Shown one piece after another: positions 20,929-31,454 of a stretch of DNA of 64,000 nt. A program made the position numbers and the translations under genes. The stretch is from assembly GCA_013339765.2 (NCBI GenBank), contig CM023457.1, positions 80,224,192 through 80,288,191 on the forward strand. Direction: 5' to 3'. This stretch comes from Haemaphysalis longicornis. Its lineage: Eukaryota > Arthropoda > Arachnida > Ixodida > Ixodidae. The notes below the pieces were generated by a model, which did no database searches, was not told the origin of the DNA, and worked only from the letters and a program-made list of their open reading frames with translations. Every line of letters starts with the position of its first letter. Position 1 is the first letter of the stretch.

Positions 20929-22402
20929 ATGGGTTCCACCAGACGACAGCTGTCGGGCTTCGACGAGTTCCTGGACTGGCGGCAGCTCGAGTTTGCTGAG
21001 AAAATTCCCGACGAGTTGGTGTGCTCGATATGCGGCGTGGTATCGGCGTTTCCGCAGAGGCTTCCTTGCCGCCACGTGTTCTGCCCAACGTGCTACGAAG
21101 AGATTACCGAGCGAGAGCGCATCTGTCCGTTGGACCGCGGCTCATTCCTCAGTAAAATGGTGGAGATGGTCGACTCCAGGGCCGGCATCAAAGAACTGCG
21201 GATCCGTTGTCCGAATTCGCCTAACGGCTGCACATTCGTTGGTCCATTGTCCAAGCTCAAAGAACACTTTCTGGAACAGTGCCGCCTGGCAGAAGTCCAC
21301 TGTGCGCGATGCGGAATGTCCTTGCCTCAAAAAGCCGCGGTCGACCACTACCTCCGGCACTGCACTGGGAGGGCTACCTCAGAGTCAAGTGCGGTCAGAA
21401 AGGAAACGTCTTTAGAGCTCGCGGCGGACAACACACGACCGATCGTCCCTCGAGAATACTTCAGGCATATCCGGTGGTACCACCGGCAGCCGTCGGATGG
21501 AATCCTCTTCTGCAGGTAGGCCGCGCGTGAAAAAGGGCCGAAGCAGCACGAGATCTCCCGGCGTGCGCAAAACTCCTTCTATGGAAACCGGATCCACTAT
21601 GGCGGCGGAAAGAGATGCACCTGCCACTCGCATTAAGGGCTACATCCAGGGTGGTCCCGCAAGACCCGTTCATTCGGCTTCTGGTGGTCCCAGCGAGACA
21701 TCATCGCTAGAAAACTCGCAAAGAAGCAGCAATGGTAGCAAACGGAGCTTGCACAAGACCACGGAGGCGCCAAAGAGTACTTCGCAACCTCCCTCGCAAG
21801 AGACGCAGCCTCTACGGATAGTGAAATCCATAGACAACAACGCCCAGAAGGCCTTGTCCACCGCATCTACGAGTAGGCAGCAGACGTCGATTACATTCGG
21901 GGTATGTGACACGCCACCCTCTACAAGGCCTACCGCACTGTCGGAGCGAAAAAAGTCGGCGGACACCACTGTGCCGGCCGGGTTCGCGTTCTGCTACGTG
22001 ACGGGCCTGCAAGACGCCGAGTTCAGGCTCACTTGCGGGGAAGAAGTGGTTTTGCGGAGCGACAGCTTCCTCATGGCTGACTGCACCTTCAGGGTCCACG
22101 CCAGGCTGCGTCGCGACAAGGACGGAGTCGTGCTCGTCAGCTTTGCGCTGTGCGTGTGCGGCGGCACGTGGCATACGATCGCCCAGTGGCCCAACACGAT
22201 GAGCCTGTTCCTGGTCCATCCCTGGGACCAGACTGGGAACATGCGCCTGCCGCTTGCCCACAACCCGGCCGCTGTACTGTTGCACCAGGCGACACACTCG
22301 GATCGTTGGGACTTCTGGTTGCCGACCAGAGACTTGAAGCTGTCTGATGTAAAAGCGTTCCTGTCAAGCGGATCCGTATGCGTCGCCCTAGAGGTTGAGT
22401 GA
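20929..22402 (+). pseudogene. TRAF6-like RING/TRAF zinc finger/MATH protein, copy 1, one-base frameshift
   Basis: In this family the RING domain supports ubiquitin ligase activity and the MATH domain binds receptors or adaptors in innate immune signalling in the cytoplasm. Counting from ATG 20929, the RING ligands are C32, C35, C47, H49, C52, C55, C66 and D69; Asp as the eighth ligand is TRAF6-like. Two TRAF-type fingers follow (C94/C101/H113/C118 and C125/C128/H140/C145), then a Ser/Thr-rich linker. The second frame (from 21497) carries the MATH domain, with VVLVSFALCVCGG, WPNTMSLFLVHPWDQ and WDFWLP. The frame shifts near 21480: one extra C relative to copy 2 leads to a stop at 21517-21519. 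Removing one base gives 1473 bases (490 residues), about the usual length. The ATG at 20929 is shared with copy 2; an in-frame ATG at 20896 is not. A short intron ending at CTTCTGCAG (about 21515) or an assembly error are alternatives to a pseudogene. Confidence 0.85.
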
Positions 22403-22654
22403 CGTCAGCAGCAATCCTATCTGGCGAAAGCTTTGAGGGTCCTAAGTGCGGTCAAAGTAGCGCCACCGGGGCGTTTTCTGTTATGTATAAGTTCAGAGAT
22501 AAATGAACTTAGCGATTCGCCCGTAACTCTTCGTCTGCACTCTTCTCTCCCTGTCCGGCGACAGGGCGACCTTTTTGTTTCGGTGCACTCAAACTTCTGG
22601 ATCTATTAGAAGGCATTCGCCAAGAAGCAGGTGACGTTACAGTATTATGTTATT

Positions 22655-22660
22655 AATAAA
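22655..22660 (+). promoter_or_regulatory. Polyadenylation signal of TRAF-like copy 1
   Basis: AATAAA lies 253 bases after the stop, at the same place as in copy 2. Confidence 0.6.
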
Positions 22661-22794
22661 CAACTTAACCACAAGCGCAAAACATAGGCGTCATTTCGTG
22701 TCACTCTTCATCAGAGGTGCCGTCATGATGAAGGCGACCTCACCTTCATGTTAGGTGGGGTTAAATGCGAATTGAGTGAATTGAGAAGTTTTAA

Positions 22795-23153
22795 TTGGCA
22801 TAGTCATGGAATGGAAGATGATAGGTGTAACATTAAGCGACAAGAAGAGAGCGGAGTGGGTCAGGGAACAAACGCGTGTTAACGACATAGTAGAAATTAA
22901 GAAGAGGAAATGGGTGTGGGCAGGGAATGTAATGCGAAGGCAAGATAACCGTTTGTCATTAAGGGTAACAGAGTTGATCCTTAGAGAAGGCATATGAAGG
23001 CATATTTGGGAATATGTGGCAGACGGTTAGATGGGAAGACGAGATCAGGAAGTTTGGGGGCATAAGTTGATCGCAGTGAGGCCTTTGCCCTGCAGTGGGC
23101 GTAGATAGGGTTATGATGATTATGATGATCATGATTTTGATTAAGATGATGAT
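22795..23153 (+). mobile_element. RTE-type LINE, 5'-truncated, with target duplication
   Basis: The fragment encodes the C-terminal RTE region (EWVREQTRVNDIVEIKKRKW, then WAGNVMRRQDNRLSLRVTE) and ends with CCCTGCAGTGGGCGTAGATA and an ATGATG-type tail. A 9-bp target duplication AAGTTTTAA flanks it (22786-22794 and 23154-23162). The matching place in the second duplication copy (about 50770) lacks the insertion. It is a dead fragment with internal stops. Confidence 0.9.
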
Positions 23154-23162
23154 AAGTTTTAA

Positions 23163-23235
23163 CTTACTCACCGGGCGAGTTGGCGACAGAATAAGTTTGA
23201 GATTCAATCCAAGGTTCCAGTGAATTCTTAAATGG
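23163..23235 (+). repeat. tRNA-like (SINE-type) sequence, copy 1
   Basis: CTTACTCACCGGGCGAG resembles a pol III A box, and AGATTCAATCC about 38 bases on is a worn B box. The copy at 50778-50850 is better preserved. The continuation GGTTCCAGTGAATT is shared. Confidence 0.5.
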
Positions 23236-23815
23236 CCGTGATTAGATTCCTGTGTGGGCATCATACTCTTGCTCTTTTAAAATATTTGATGGAAACGTAA
23301 TCTAAATTTGGTTGCAAATTTATTAGCATAGAGGCTGAGGCATTTTGATCAAATGTTCATAGTATACAATTATTCTTCTTTGAGACCCACAAGGTGTCGC
23401 TATGGGTTTTATTTGAAATAGTGTTTACGGGTTTGTGGGCAACTTCACTTCCGCTTTCGAACTTGCAAGGGCGTTAATGGCAAAAAAATCAAGCATTCAA
23501 GAACCAAAGATAGAAGTGCTAATCGCAACAGAGTGGTAGTTAAAGGGGTTAAAGGGAGGAAAAGAGAGAGAACCATTTTATTAAGAGCATCGAGGAGAAG
23601 AACACGTGGATGCAGGTCCCTATTTACAGGCATCCATTTCCCGTCTTAATGGCGGCTGCCCTTTCTACGACGATGAACGGGTCCGGAGGAGAATGCCTTC
23701 GGCGTGGTGGGGGAAGGGAATTGTTTAGGCGGGAATGCTGGAGCAAGTCCACGTTATCGGAGAATGCACCTGGCTTCCCCTGGCTGATGGCAGAATTTTT
23801 ATCCGGGTGAGTATT

Positions 23816-24456
23816 GGCATGGAGACATAAGTCAGGCGGAATGACGATACATGTCTTTTACTGAAGAAGTCGGAAAGACGTTTTCTGGTGCTTTGTCAAG
23901 TTTGGGTGTGAAATCGGGCATGTTGTCCTACAACCTTATCGTGCTGAATGATCTCTGAGGGATGGGGTGAGTGGGGAAGCTCTACCGTAGTCTCCAGGGC
24001 CCGGTATGTTTCTTAAAAGTCTGTGATTACTGTACGGGCTGTGTTGTGCGTGAGCGCAGCGCGAGGCTCAATTCCTCCACTTTTAAAGGAAAGCTTTCTG
24101 CCTCTACTAACCAACGGTTTCTTCATGGCGTGCGCGACAAGAAACTCCCAACGTTACTAAGGAGGGGCAGGTCGCTTTTCACTCACGGAGCACAGTGTAG
24201 ATGGCGTGACGAATGGCCGCTATTACCCAGCGTTCCCCGCGCGCAGGTGCTGCTCCCACCGGCGGGCGCGTCGCCGGACGGCTTTATCGTCTGCTTTAAC
24301 GACAGTTGTTTTGGACCTGTTTTGGCGCAGCTTCGGGTCCATTGCGGTCCTCCTTCGCATGGCTTGATCAACTTGATCAAGTGATCAATTGACGTAATTA
24401 ATCAATCAATTGACGTAATTAATTGGCGGGGTCAATTGACGTAATTAAGTGGTTGT
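23816..24456. other. Unassigned stretch with a short tandem repeat
   Basis: TCAATTGACGTAATTAA occurs three times at 24385, 24406 and 24432, preceded by TTGATCA motifs. Open frames of 137 (plus) and 65 (minus) codons have no recognisable domain. Confidence 0.35.
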
Positions 24457-24465
24457 ACGGCGAAG

Positions 24466-24791
24466 GTCCTTAACACGCGTTTGTTCCCTGACCCACTCCG
24501 CTCTCTTCTTGTCCCTTAATGTTGCAGGAAATTAAGAAGAAGAAATGGACGTGGGCAGGGCATGTAATTCGAAGGCAAGATAACCGTTGGTCATTAAGGG
24601 TAACAGAGTCGATCCCTAGAGAAGGCAAGCGTGGCAGGGGCGGCAGAAAGTTAGATGGGCAAATGAGATAAGAAGTTTGCGGGGATCAATTCGTCGCAGT
24701 TAGCACAGGACCGGGGTAATTGGAGATTAATGGGAGAGGCCTTTGCCCTGCAGTGGGCGTAGATAGGATGATGGTGATGATGATGATGATG
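24466..24791 (+). mobile_element. RTE-type LINE with a 5' inversion (twin priming)
   Basis: The 3' part (24528-24791) is the RTE C-terminal coding end in plus orientation, with GATGAT tail. Immediately before it, 24466-24524 is the next upstream RTE segment in reverse orientation (it reads AAGGGACAAGAAGAGAGCGG on the minus strand). About ten bases of the canonical sequence are missing at the junction. A near-perfect target duplication, ACGGCGAAGG at 24457-24466 and ACGGCAAAGG at 24792-24801, shows this was one insertion. Confidence 0.85.
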
Positions 24792-24801
24792 ACGGCAAAG
24801 G

Positions 24802-25059
24802 TACGTTAGGATTGGTTTGCAGGGCGCGAAAACATACTTACATCTGGCCGCTAGAGAAACGCTACCTTTTGCGCACTGCTTGTCACGAATGCGACTGCGT
24901 TTTCTAAATTGGTGAACACGAATTCAGTTGTGTTTTAAGAGGTACCACAAAAGGCGAAAGAAGCCACTGGTTCTCATAAATAGCGATTATAAAAGTTTCC
25001 TCAGTTTTCCCGAAATTCTCCGACTTACTAAACTAATTTAAATCGGTATAAATGGGATC
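24802..25059. other. Unassigned spacer
   Basis: No feature is supportable. Confidence 0.25.
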
Positions 25060-25475
25060 GCTAAGCTCACATGCCGAATTGCTTCGGTGTCTGCGCTTGT
25101 GTCGCGCGGTGGTGTAGCCCGAGCTAGCACATCAGGATGACTACGTTCCGCGGCCTCATCTTTAGAAAGAGGCTCTTCTCTGTTTTCTTTCTGTCGACGC
25201 ACGGCCGGGCTACAGCGGTGGCGCCCGCTGCTTTGATACGGCCGCGGCCGACGCTATTGCCTTAGGACGACTCCCCCGCGAATTCCATGCAATGGCTAGC
25301 ATAATCGCTGGTTCCACCGTTTGTAGAGCCACGTGTGTGAATTGAAGTGATGTCGCATGGGCAATTGTTGCGAGTGTCGTTTAAAGCTTTGCTTTCGAAC
25401 CACCTTCACAGTGTGGATTGGAGCCACTGTTTTTTACTTGAGCTTGTTATTGCAGTCGCACTGGTGAGGACATCT
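25060..25475 (-). repeat. Dispersed repeat, copy 2 (inverted relative to 19150-19545)
   Basis: This is the reverse complement of the repeat at 19150-19545, with the shared landmarks in the same order. Its boundaries are approximate, and no target duplication was found. Confidence 0.7.
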
Positions 25476-26080
25476 CACTGGGTTTTAATTTCCGCTGTCT
25501 CGGCTTTTCGTCCTGGGAGCACTGTCACATCCACGTAGACCTCATCTTGGTCTATGTCGTACGCTTTGTTTAATGTTTTAAGCTCTCCCCACCCGCCCGC
25601 CAGTTTGGCGGACGGGGTGCATATTCCTGGGTAGAGGACGAAGAAGGACTTGCACTCTCCATGGGTCAGGAATCTCAAAGGCTTGTGGCCGTATTCTGAG
25701 CCGTCCTCTACTTCACGTGTTTCCTGGACTCGGCTGAGGGGAGGATACCGCAGTGCTGTTACATGCGAAAATTGCTTTCATGGATCTCCTCGACTAGAGG
25801 CTTGAGTGTAGGAGGAATTAGAATACGATGGTTGTTTCCGATGGCGGAAGTACACTTGATCTCCTCGAGGACATTCTTTCCACCTATGTTAAGGCTAGTC
25901 GACTTTTGAATCGAGAGATGTCCTTCCACTAGATTGTCTACCGTATTGTGAACGCCCACTCTCGATGGACGGGCTCGTATGGGGATGCTTAGGGCATCCT
26001 TTGCTGCTTCCCGTATCACGGTATCAATTTTATCGGTGTCTGTCTTGCTTAACTGGACACTAAAGTGTAAAAGCAAGTTT
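25476..26080 (-). pseudogene. I-like LINE fragment: RT thumb region and RNase H start
   Basis: On the minus strand, 26076-25759 reads KTDTDKIDTVIREAAKDALS then ARPSRVGVHNTVDNLVEGH, the region between RT and RNase H in RNase H-bearing LINEs. A shifted frame (25678-25475) gives DIDQDEVYVDVTVL, matching the first RNase H strand with its catalytic Asp. It is truncated at both ends and frameshifted. Confidence 0.7.
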
Positions 26081-27214
26081 CCCTATATCGCTAGATTAGA
26101 TCTGTCGTGAAAAGAAGCATATCACTCGCGCTACTCGAAGTTCGTTGTTAGCACAGAACACACCACAAAGAGTGCTTGCCCTTGATTAAGGTTTGATCAG
26201 TTTTAATCACGTTTTGATCAGTCTGATCAGTTTTGATCATGTTAAGTCAAGTCAAATCAGGTATTGATCAAGCAAACGCCAATGAAGCAGTGATGTGACC
26301 ACGACCAACTATAAAGTTGGTCGTGGATGTGACCTACACACCAGGCACGTGTGGCATAGTCCTCTTTAATAGACGTTGTCAAATATATATATATACATAC
26401 ATACAGGGACACTGTGTTGGCAACCTCAACACTGAAACCGTAAGTGCTTAACTCTATACAGGATACAACGATTGGTTGAGTTTGTTATATTGTGCTTTGC
26501 ACTTTACTGTCACTTCTATCATTTTTTTCTCTTTTTCGGTATTGTGGGTATTCAAGGCAATGTGTAAGTTTTGTGTTGTTTCTAAACCTGACACGTAATG
26601 ATTGGTTTCTTATCATGTGTTCAGTATTGAGCTCGCTATGACTATGTATTGTAAAGTTTTTTATTTAAAAAAAAACCTTTCTCTTCTGAGCGAGAGGATA
26701 CTGGGACTAAAGGCACAGACGGCCTGACGGAGGTCCTGAGCCCCCTACAAACTGTGTCAGCAACGTATCTATCAGTACAGTTGCTTACGTATACAATCTA
26801 ACAAAGCAAATCATTTTCAAAAATAAGACAATAAGAAAAATATGAAAAAGCAACTAGGAAGACAGTATGAGAAATAAGGAGAGCAAAAGAAGCATAGTAA
26901 TTAAATGCTTTGTTTTTCGTTTTGTAGTGAAAATTGTGTCTCATATATTTTCCATGTGCTCCGAGTGTTCTAAAAGAATTATATGTACCCTGTGAAAGAT
27001 GTACGCGCCCTTTGTAGCACTCACTGTCTGCCACGTAGGGAGCATGGATCCAGTCAAACCACATTATTGCTTTTTTTTCCATGCCCCCAAACATCACTGA
27101 CATCACTGATGTAGAACTAAAATTAAATTGGCTTATAAAGTAAGCTCTTATTACGCCTAAGAAATTCTTATTACTCCATGACAGGATATAGTAAGTCACT
27201 CTTACGACATAGAA
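26081..27214. other. Unassigned AT-rich stretch
   Basis: It contains TGATCA-rich sequence at about 26175-26275, a small hairpin (26292-26334), a TATATA/CATACA microsatellite (26382-26405) and a run that resembles a LINE 3' end near 26700-26760. A 133-codon minus frame (27199-26798) has no recognisable domain. Confidence 0.3.
26292..26334. repeat. Perfect hairpin between 9-bp direct repeats
   Basis: GATGTGACC occurs at 26292-26300 and 26326-26334. Between them lies a 25-bp palindrome-like segment, ACGACCAACT-ATAAA-AGTTGGTCGTG overlapping at the loop, with 11-12 bp arms. Confidence 0.85.
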
Positions 27215-27787
27215 AACCTTAGGTCAATTTCATTAACATCATGTGTTGGCAAAGTGCGGGAGCATATCACTTTAGTTCTCATTGCTCATCATATAAACCA
27301 AACCAAGGGACTGCCGTGAGAATTGGTATGGTTTTGCACGAAGCTTTCTGCGCAAAATATCTTGCTGCAGTTATCAAAGCTGGTCACTGAAACGACTGGC
27401 AAGGTAGACCCCACAGCACTGCTCTCGCTGGACCTAAAAAAGGCCTTAAAAACAATGACAAGCATGTTGCTGTCCATACTGGCCAGGAGTCGATTAATCC
27501 TGGATACAGGACGTATAACTACGCCAAGGCGTTTTTGACGGCTCGTACCGTTACGCTACGGACCGGTCACAATGTAGATGGTCTATTTATATCGCAAACA
27601 GAGGCACTCCTCAAGCAGTAGTGTATATCACCCCTCCTCTTCAATGTGGCTCTCCTTCGACTAGCACAAAAATTTATATCTCAAATATCCGTTTTAGTTT
27701 GTATGCTGCCAACACTGCAATATGGGTCGCGGGGGGTAGCGACGCAATGGAAGTGTTTGGGTTTGTTGGTTGGGCTTGTTGGTTCAT

Positions 27788-27853
27788 ACGGGACAGGAAG
27801 AAGGAGGCTATACACACAGCGCTGTGTTTTTAGCCTCCTTCTTTCTGTCCCGT
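27788..27853. repeat. 66-bp hairpin with a palindromic core
   Basis: Arms of 23 bp (ACGGGACAGGAAGAAGG..., one mismatch) enclose ACACAGCGCTGTGT, itself a palindrome. It interrupts the LINE RT reading frame. Confidence 0.85.
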
Positions 27854-28914
27854 CTTGAGCGCTGTTTTTGTTTGTTTGGGGTAACGACGTACACATCGAA
27901 AGACCGCTTCAGACTGGAGCAGACGTGGTCTCAGCAAGGCTAATAAGGCAGGTCTCATGTGCTCTCCCACAAAAGCAGAGCTTCTCATTCTCCCTCCCAA
28001 AAGGGATCCTCAGCAACATCTGATCGATTTCTCGAACAAGGTCACCCAATTCCTCTGGTCCAAAACTCAAGGTGTAAAGCACCAATATCAAACAGAATAG
28101 AACCAATTCGGAATTCATAAGGCAATTAGGTTCGAAAGTACACCAGCTGATAGCACTCATAAGAAAGCTATCCGATCAAAAGCGAGGCCTGGGCGACAAA
28201 GACCGACTCAGGCTTGTACAGGCATTTTTAATGAGTAGGCTCCTCTATACATTTCCCTGTGTTCGCGAAAGCAAAATGGCGCTCACTAAAATCAAATGCA
28301 TCATTCAAGAAGCGTATAGGGCAGCGCTGCTGCTACCGCACCATGCTTCCACTGCCCGGCTTTCAAGGCGTTCCCCACTGCGGCAACGCCTTGACCACTC
28401 ATCACGAGGGCGATATACCAAAGACGCAGAACATCCCTGTCTCCGACCTAGTACAGGAGGCATGTCCCCGTCCCTACAAATATCCGAAAGCACCTTAGCA
28501 TTCGGCCTCTGCCCAGACATATGCATCCAATTTACAACGCACAACGACGAATCTCAAGGGCTCGAGCCCTCGCCCGACATTTACCCGTCCGGCGTGCTAT
28601 GGCCTACACTGATCCCGCAGAATACAGACATCAAGATGCCTACGCGATGGCAGTTATCTACCACCAGCACTTCACCCCAGGTAATGCTATAACCATCCGC
28701 CCTGATTCTCCAAATAAGCCGGAAGAGTTGGCAATCGCTCTGGCTCTTGCTTGTCGGCCACAACGTAGAATCGTAATCTTAGATTCCAAATTGGCCATTG
28801 AAAATCTCGAACGAGGCAATATCTCCTGGAATGAGCGCCCAATTCTCCAGCAAAATCCATTTACAATCTCAGTGGATCTCGTCTGGGTTCCTGGCCATGC
28901 TGATTCAGCGTCTA

Positions 28915-29145
28915 AAGGTCCAACGAGACGAAAGGTCCAATAGTAGATATTCCGTCTCGATGGACCTTTCATCTCGTTTGACATTCAGGCTTGACTGGAC
29001 CTTTCGTCTCATTGGATCCTTGGTCTCGTTGGACATTCAGGCTCGATTGGACCTTTCGTCTCGTTGGAGCGTTCGTCTCGCCGATCACGTGACGAATTGG
29101 ACCTTTCGACTTGTTGGATCTTTCGTCTCGTTGGACATTCAGGCC
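28915..29145. mobile_element. Small foldback built of the 17-bp unit, inside RNase H coding sequence
   Basis: A short forward arm (28915-28942, AAAGGTCCAACGAGACG units) is followed by about ten bases and a long reverse arm (28951-29145) with about a dozen units of the CGTCTCGTTGGACCTTT type. It separates the LINE motifs PGHA and AGIEGNEAA. Possible short flanking similarity (AGCGTCTA and AGCGCCCA) is too weak to call a target duplication. Confidence 0.65.
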
Positions 29146-29265
29146 ACAAGCGCCCACGCAGGGATAGAGGGGAATGAGGCGGCGCGCATGGTGGCCAGGG
29201 AGCTTATACACCTTCCCGGCATGAGCACTTCCCCACGACCAGATCGACCAGAGACAAGCTAATCC

Positions 29266-29737
29266 CTTTTAACGGATTGGGTTGGCTTCATAGGGTTGCA
29301 CGCATTCATGCAAGAAATTCATGCTGCATGCAAGTCCGCTTGCATGCTATGAAGGTCTCCCTCTGCGCTCCCGTCTATTTCTCTTAGACGCGAATGACTG
29401 GAATTATTGGCAATTATAGCCCACCACTTCACTGTGTATCGAAAACCGGTACTTCTTTTTTTCAGGTCGTTTGCGGTCCTGGTTCAGCGTGCTCAAAATA
29501 ATGGTTTCGCTTAAAATAATGGCGCGTATGCAGTTCCACATACTCTATAAAATAAAAAGAGATCGCTAAGCGCCTTGTTCACGGGGATTTAATAATGTAC
29601 TAGTTCATTTCCGCAACAATTATTTGCTCTGAGAGAGTTCACACGACCCGCCTCCAAACGGGTACGAAATGTGCAATAGTGGTGAAGTTTCGTTTAATTT
29701 TAACAAAGTGGGGACATGCTGTCATACTGCCATACTT
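29266..29737. other. Unassigned spacer
   Basis: TGCATGC-type motifs cluster near 29300-29350. Nothing else is supportable. Confidence 0.3.
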
Positions 29738-30799
29738 TTAAGATACTTTTAATATAAGATGCATGGTGGGCCTCCATGATGTACGTAAATGTCGTATCCA
29801 CGCATTAGGGCTCTTCAGCGGCTCACTTGTTCGACCAAGCAGTCTAATGGTACCACTCTTTGAGTCGATACTTGTGTTGCCAATTGGTTGTCGGATGACT
29901 TTCTTTGTGTTTGTTGAGCGTTTGCCATCAATACTGAGGAACTCCGTCTTGTATGGGGAAAGATTCAATTTGAAGTACAAAAGGGACGTTTCAAGGCTAA
30001 AGAAAGCAGCTTACAGTTTGGTTTGCATAAGGTCTTTGTTGTCATAATTCGCTGCTTCACTCCATACGACGATATAGACGGCATAGACTTCAATGCGAGC
30101 AGCACAGTCTCTTCCAGTTTGCGGCGAGTCTATTCATAGCTAAGTTGAAGAGGAGTGGGCCAAGAATAGGCCCCTGCGGAACTGCTGTGTCAAGATAGTA
30201 CGTCGTGGGTGATTCATCTCGAGAATTTAATCTAATTGGCCGATGCTCAAGAACATTACGGATCCATACTTGAGCTGTCTTGCTAGGGAAAGCCATGGCG
30301 AGTTCGTGTAGGATACCCTCTTTGTTGACGTTATCAACTGCTCTGTGCATATCAAGCGCCAGAATGTAATCCGGTAGTTGTTTTCGAGATGTTCGATTTA
30401 CGACTCTTCGGAACAGCCAAAGGTAGTCGTGTGGGTTAAGGTTTGATCTGAAGCCGTTTAAGATAGGATGAAACCAACCTGCGCGCTCGAGACGGAACTG
30501 AAGTCTGTTGTTAAGTAATCGCTCAATGACCTTATACATAATTGGAGTTAGCGCAATAGGTTGCAAATTTTTTCGGTCTTCGGGCGTCTTTGCCAGGCTT
30601 CGGGATGGGATGAATGATGGTCGTCTTCAAGTGCTCGTGGAGTTCTCCCGTTTCCTATGATCCGTTGACAAGACTCAGAAGGGCTTCATGGCCGTAGGTG
30701 GGTAGGTTGCGAAGATCCTCCCTATTTTATCATGGCCTGGAGCGGGTCTAGATTTGCTTTGAGCGAGGGCAACGTGAAGTTCTCCCAGGGTAAAAGGGG
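29738..30799 (-). pseudogene. I-like LINE reverse transcriptase, downstream part
   Basis: The minus frame 30566-30090 reads as RT: PIALTPIMYKVIERLLNNRL, then ILALDMHRAVDNVNKEG and VPQGPILGPLLFNLAMNRLA. The frame upstream (to 30799) gives LAQSKSRPAPGHDKI. Downstream, 29980-29738 encodes a segment like LNLSPYKTEFLSI. The YADD segment is lost between 30090 and 29980. Its upstream continuation lies beyond the foldback at 30800-32696. Confidence 0.8.
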
Positions 30800-31454
30800 G
30801 TGTAGCCCGAAAGAACCCATTCCCGTTTGACCCCTTCCCGTTTGAAGACATTCCCGAAACGCTCTTCCAGCTTGACCCGTCCCGTGTGCGCCCGTTCCCG
30901 AAACGACCTTCCCGTTTGGGCGCTTCCTGTTTCAGCCCGTTCCCAAAACGCCCTTCCCGTTACAACCCACTCCCAAAGCGCCCTTCTCATTTGAACCGGC
31001 ATCGTTGTAACCCATTTCAATTTCTCAAAATATGCGTTACCGTCTTCGAAACTGTTCCCCAAAATGTGCTTACAAGCAACGGGTTATGCACTAAAAACTT
31101 GTATGCACCAAATTTTCCCGAATCGACCGATATTTCCGGCTGATAAACGTTTCCGAATGCCTTAGGCCGATACTGCCCTCTTGACACAAAATTTGTAGCG
31201 GCGAAAGTGTACTATAAAGATACCCAATATCTTGAGGAATGCACGCATTGGATTTTTCTGCAGTTGGTGTTCGTACGTGCGGCTGAAATTTATTTATCAA
31301 CCGCTATTATGCTCATTGTTTGGAACGTAGCTTTGTCTTCGGGTTCGAGAGATCTATAGATCAAGGGTGTCCGTAGGAGAGACTTTAAAAAAGGCAAAAA
31401 CATGTGCAGAAATCTGAGAATTGGCTATGAATGCCTTTCCTACGTGAGTAATGG

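Larger units (their letters stand above)
20735..23815. repeat. Segmental duplication containing TRAF-like copy 1
   Basis: The leader, coding region, 3' untranslated region and about 1.3 kb downstream align by eye to 48700-51470 in direct orientation. Downstream landmarks include TGATTAATAAACAACTTAACC-type sequence, CAAGAAGCA and GAATGCTGGAGCAAGTCCAC. This copy has an extra RTE insertion at 22795-23153. Confidence 0.85.
27215..29265 (+). pseudogene. I-like LINE (RT and RNase H) with two nested insertions
   Basis: Plus frames read as a worn RT: SLTSCVGKVREH near 27225, KVDPTALLSLDLKKALKTM near 27400, FNVALLRLAQKF near 27650, and FSLYAANTAIWVAGG near 27690, where YADD has become YAAN. The thumb is at 28231-28330 (RLVQAFLMSRLLYTFP). 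The RNase H gives MAYTDPAEY (28600), PEELAIALAL (28720), VILDSKLAIEN (28770) and VWVPGHA (28885). After the foldback at 28915-29145 it resumes with AGIEGNEAARMVARELIHLPG. A hairpin insertion sits at 27788-27853. Stops and frameshifts are frequent. Confidence 0.8.

Noticed and set aside
21493..21516. Intron ending at CTTCTGCAG to explain the TRAF-like frameshift
   Set aside because: Not excluded, but the only nearby donors would give an intron of about 45 bases, and copy 2 shifts frame at a different point. Independent one-base changes fit both copies better.
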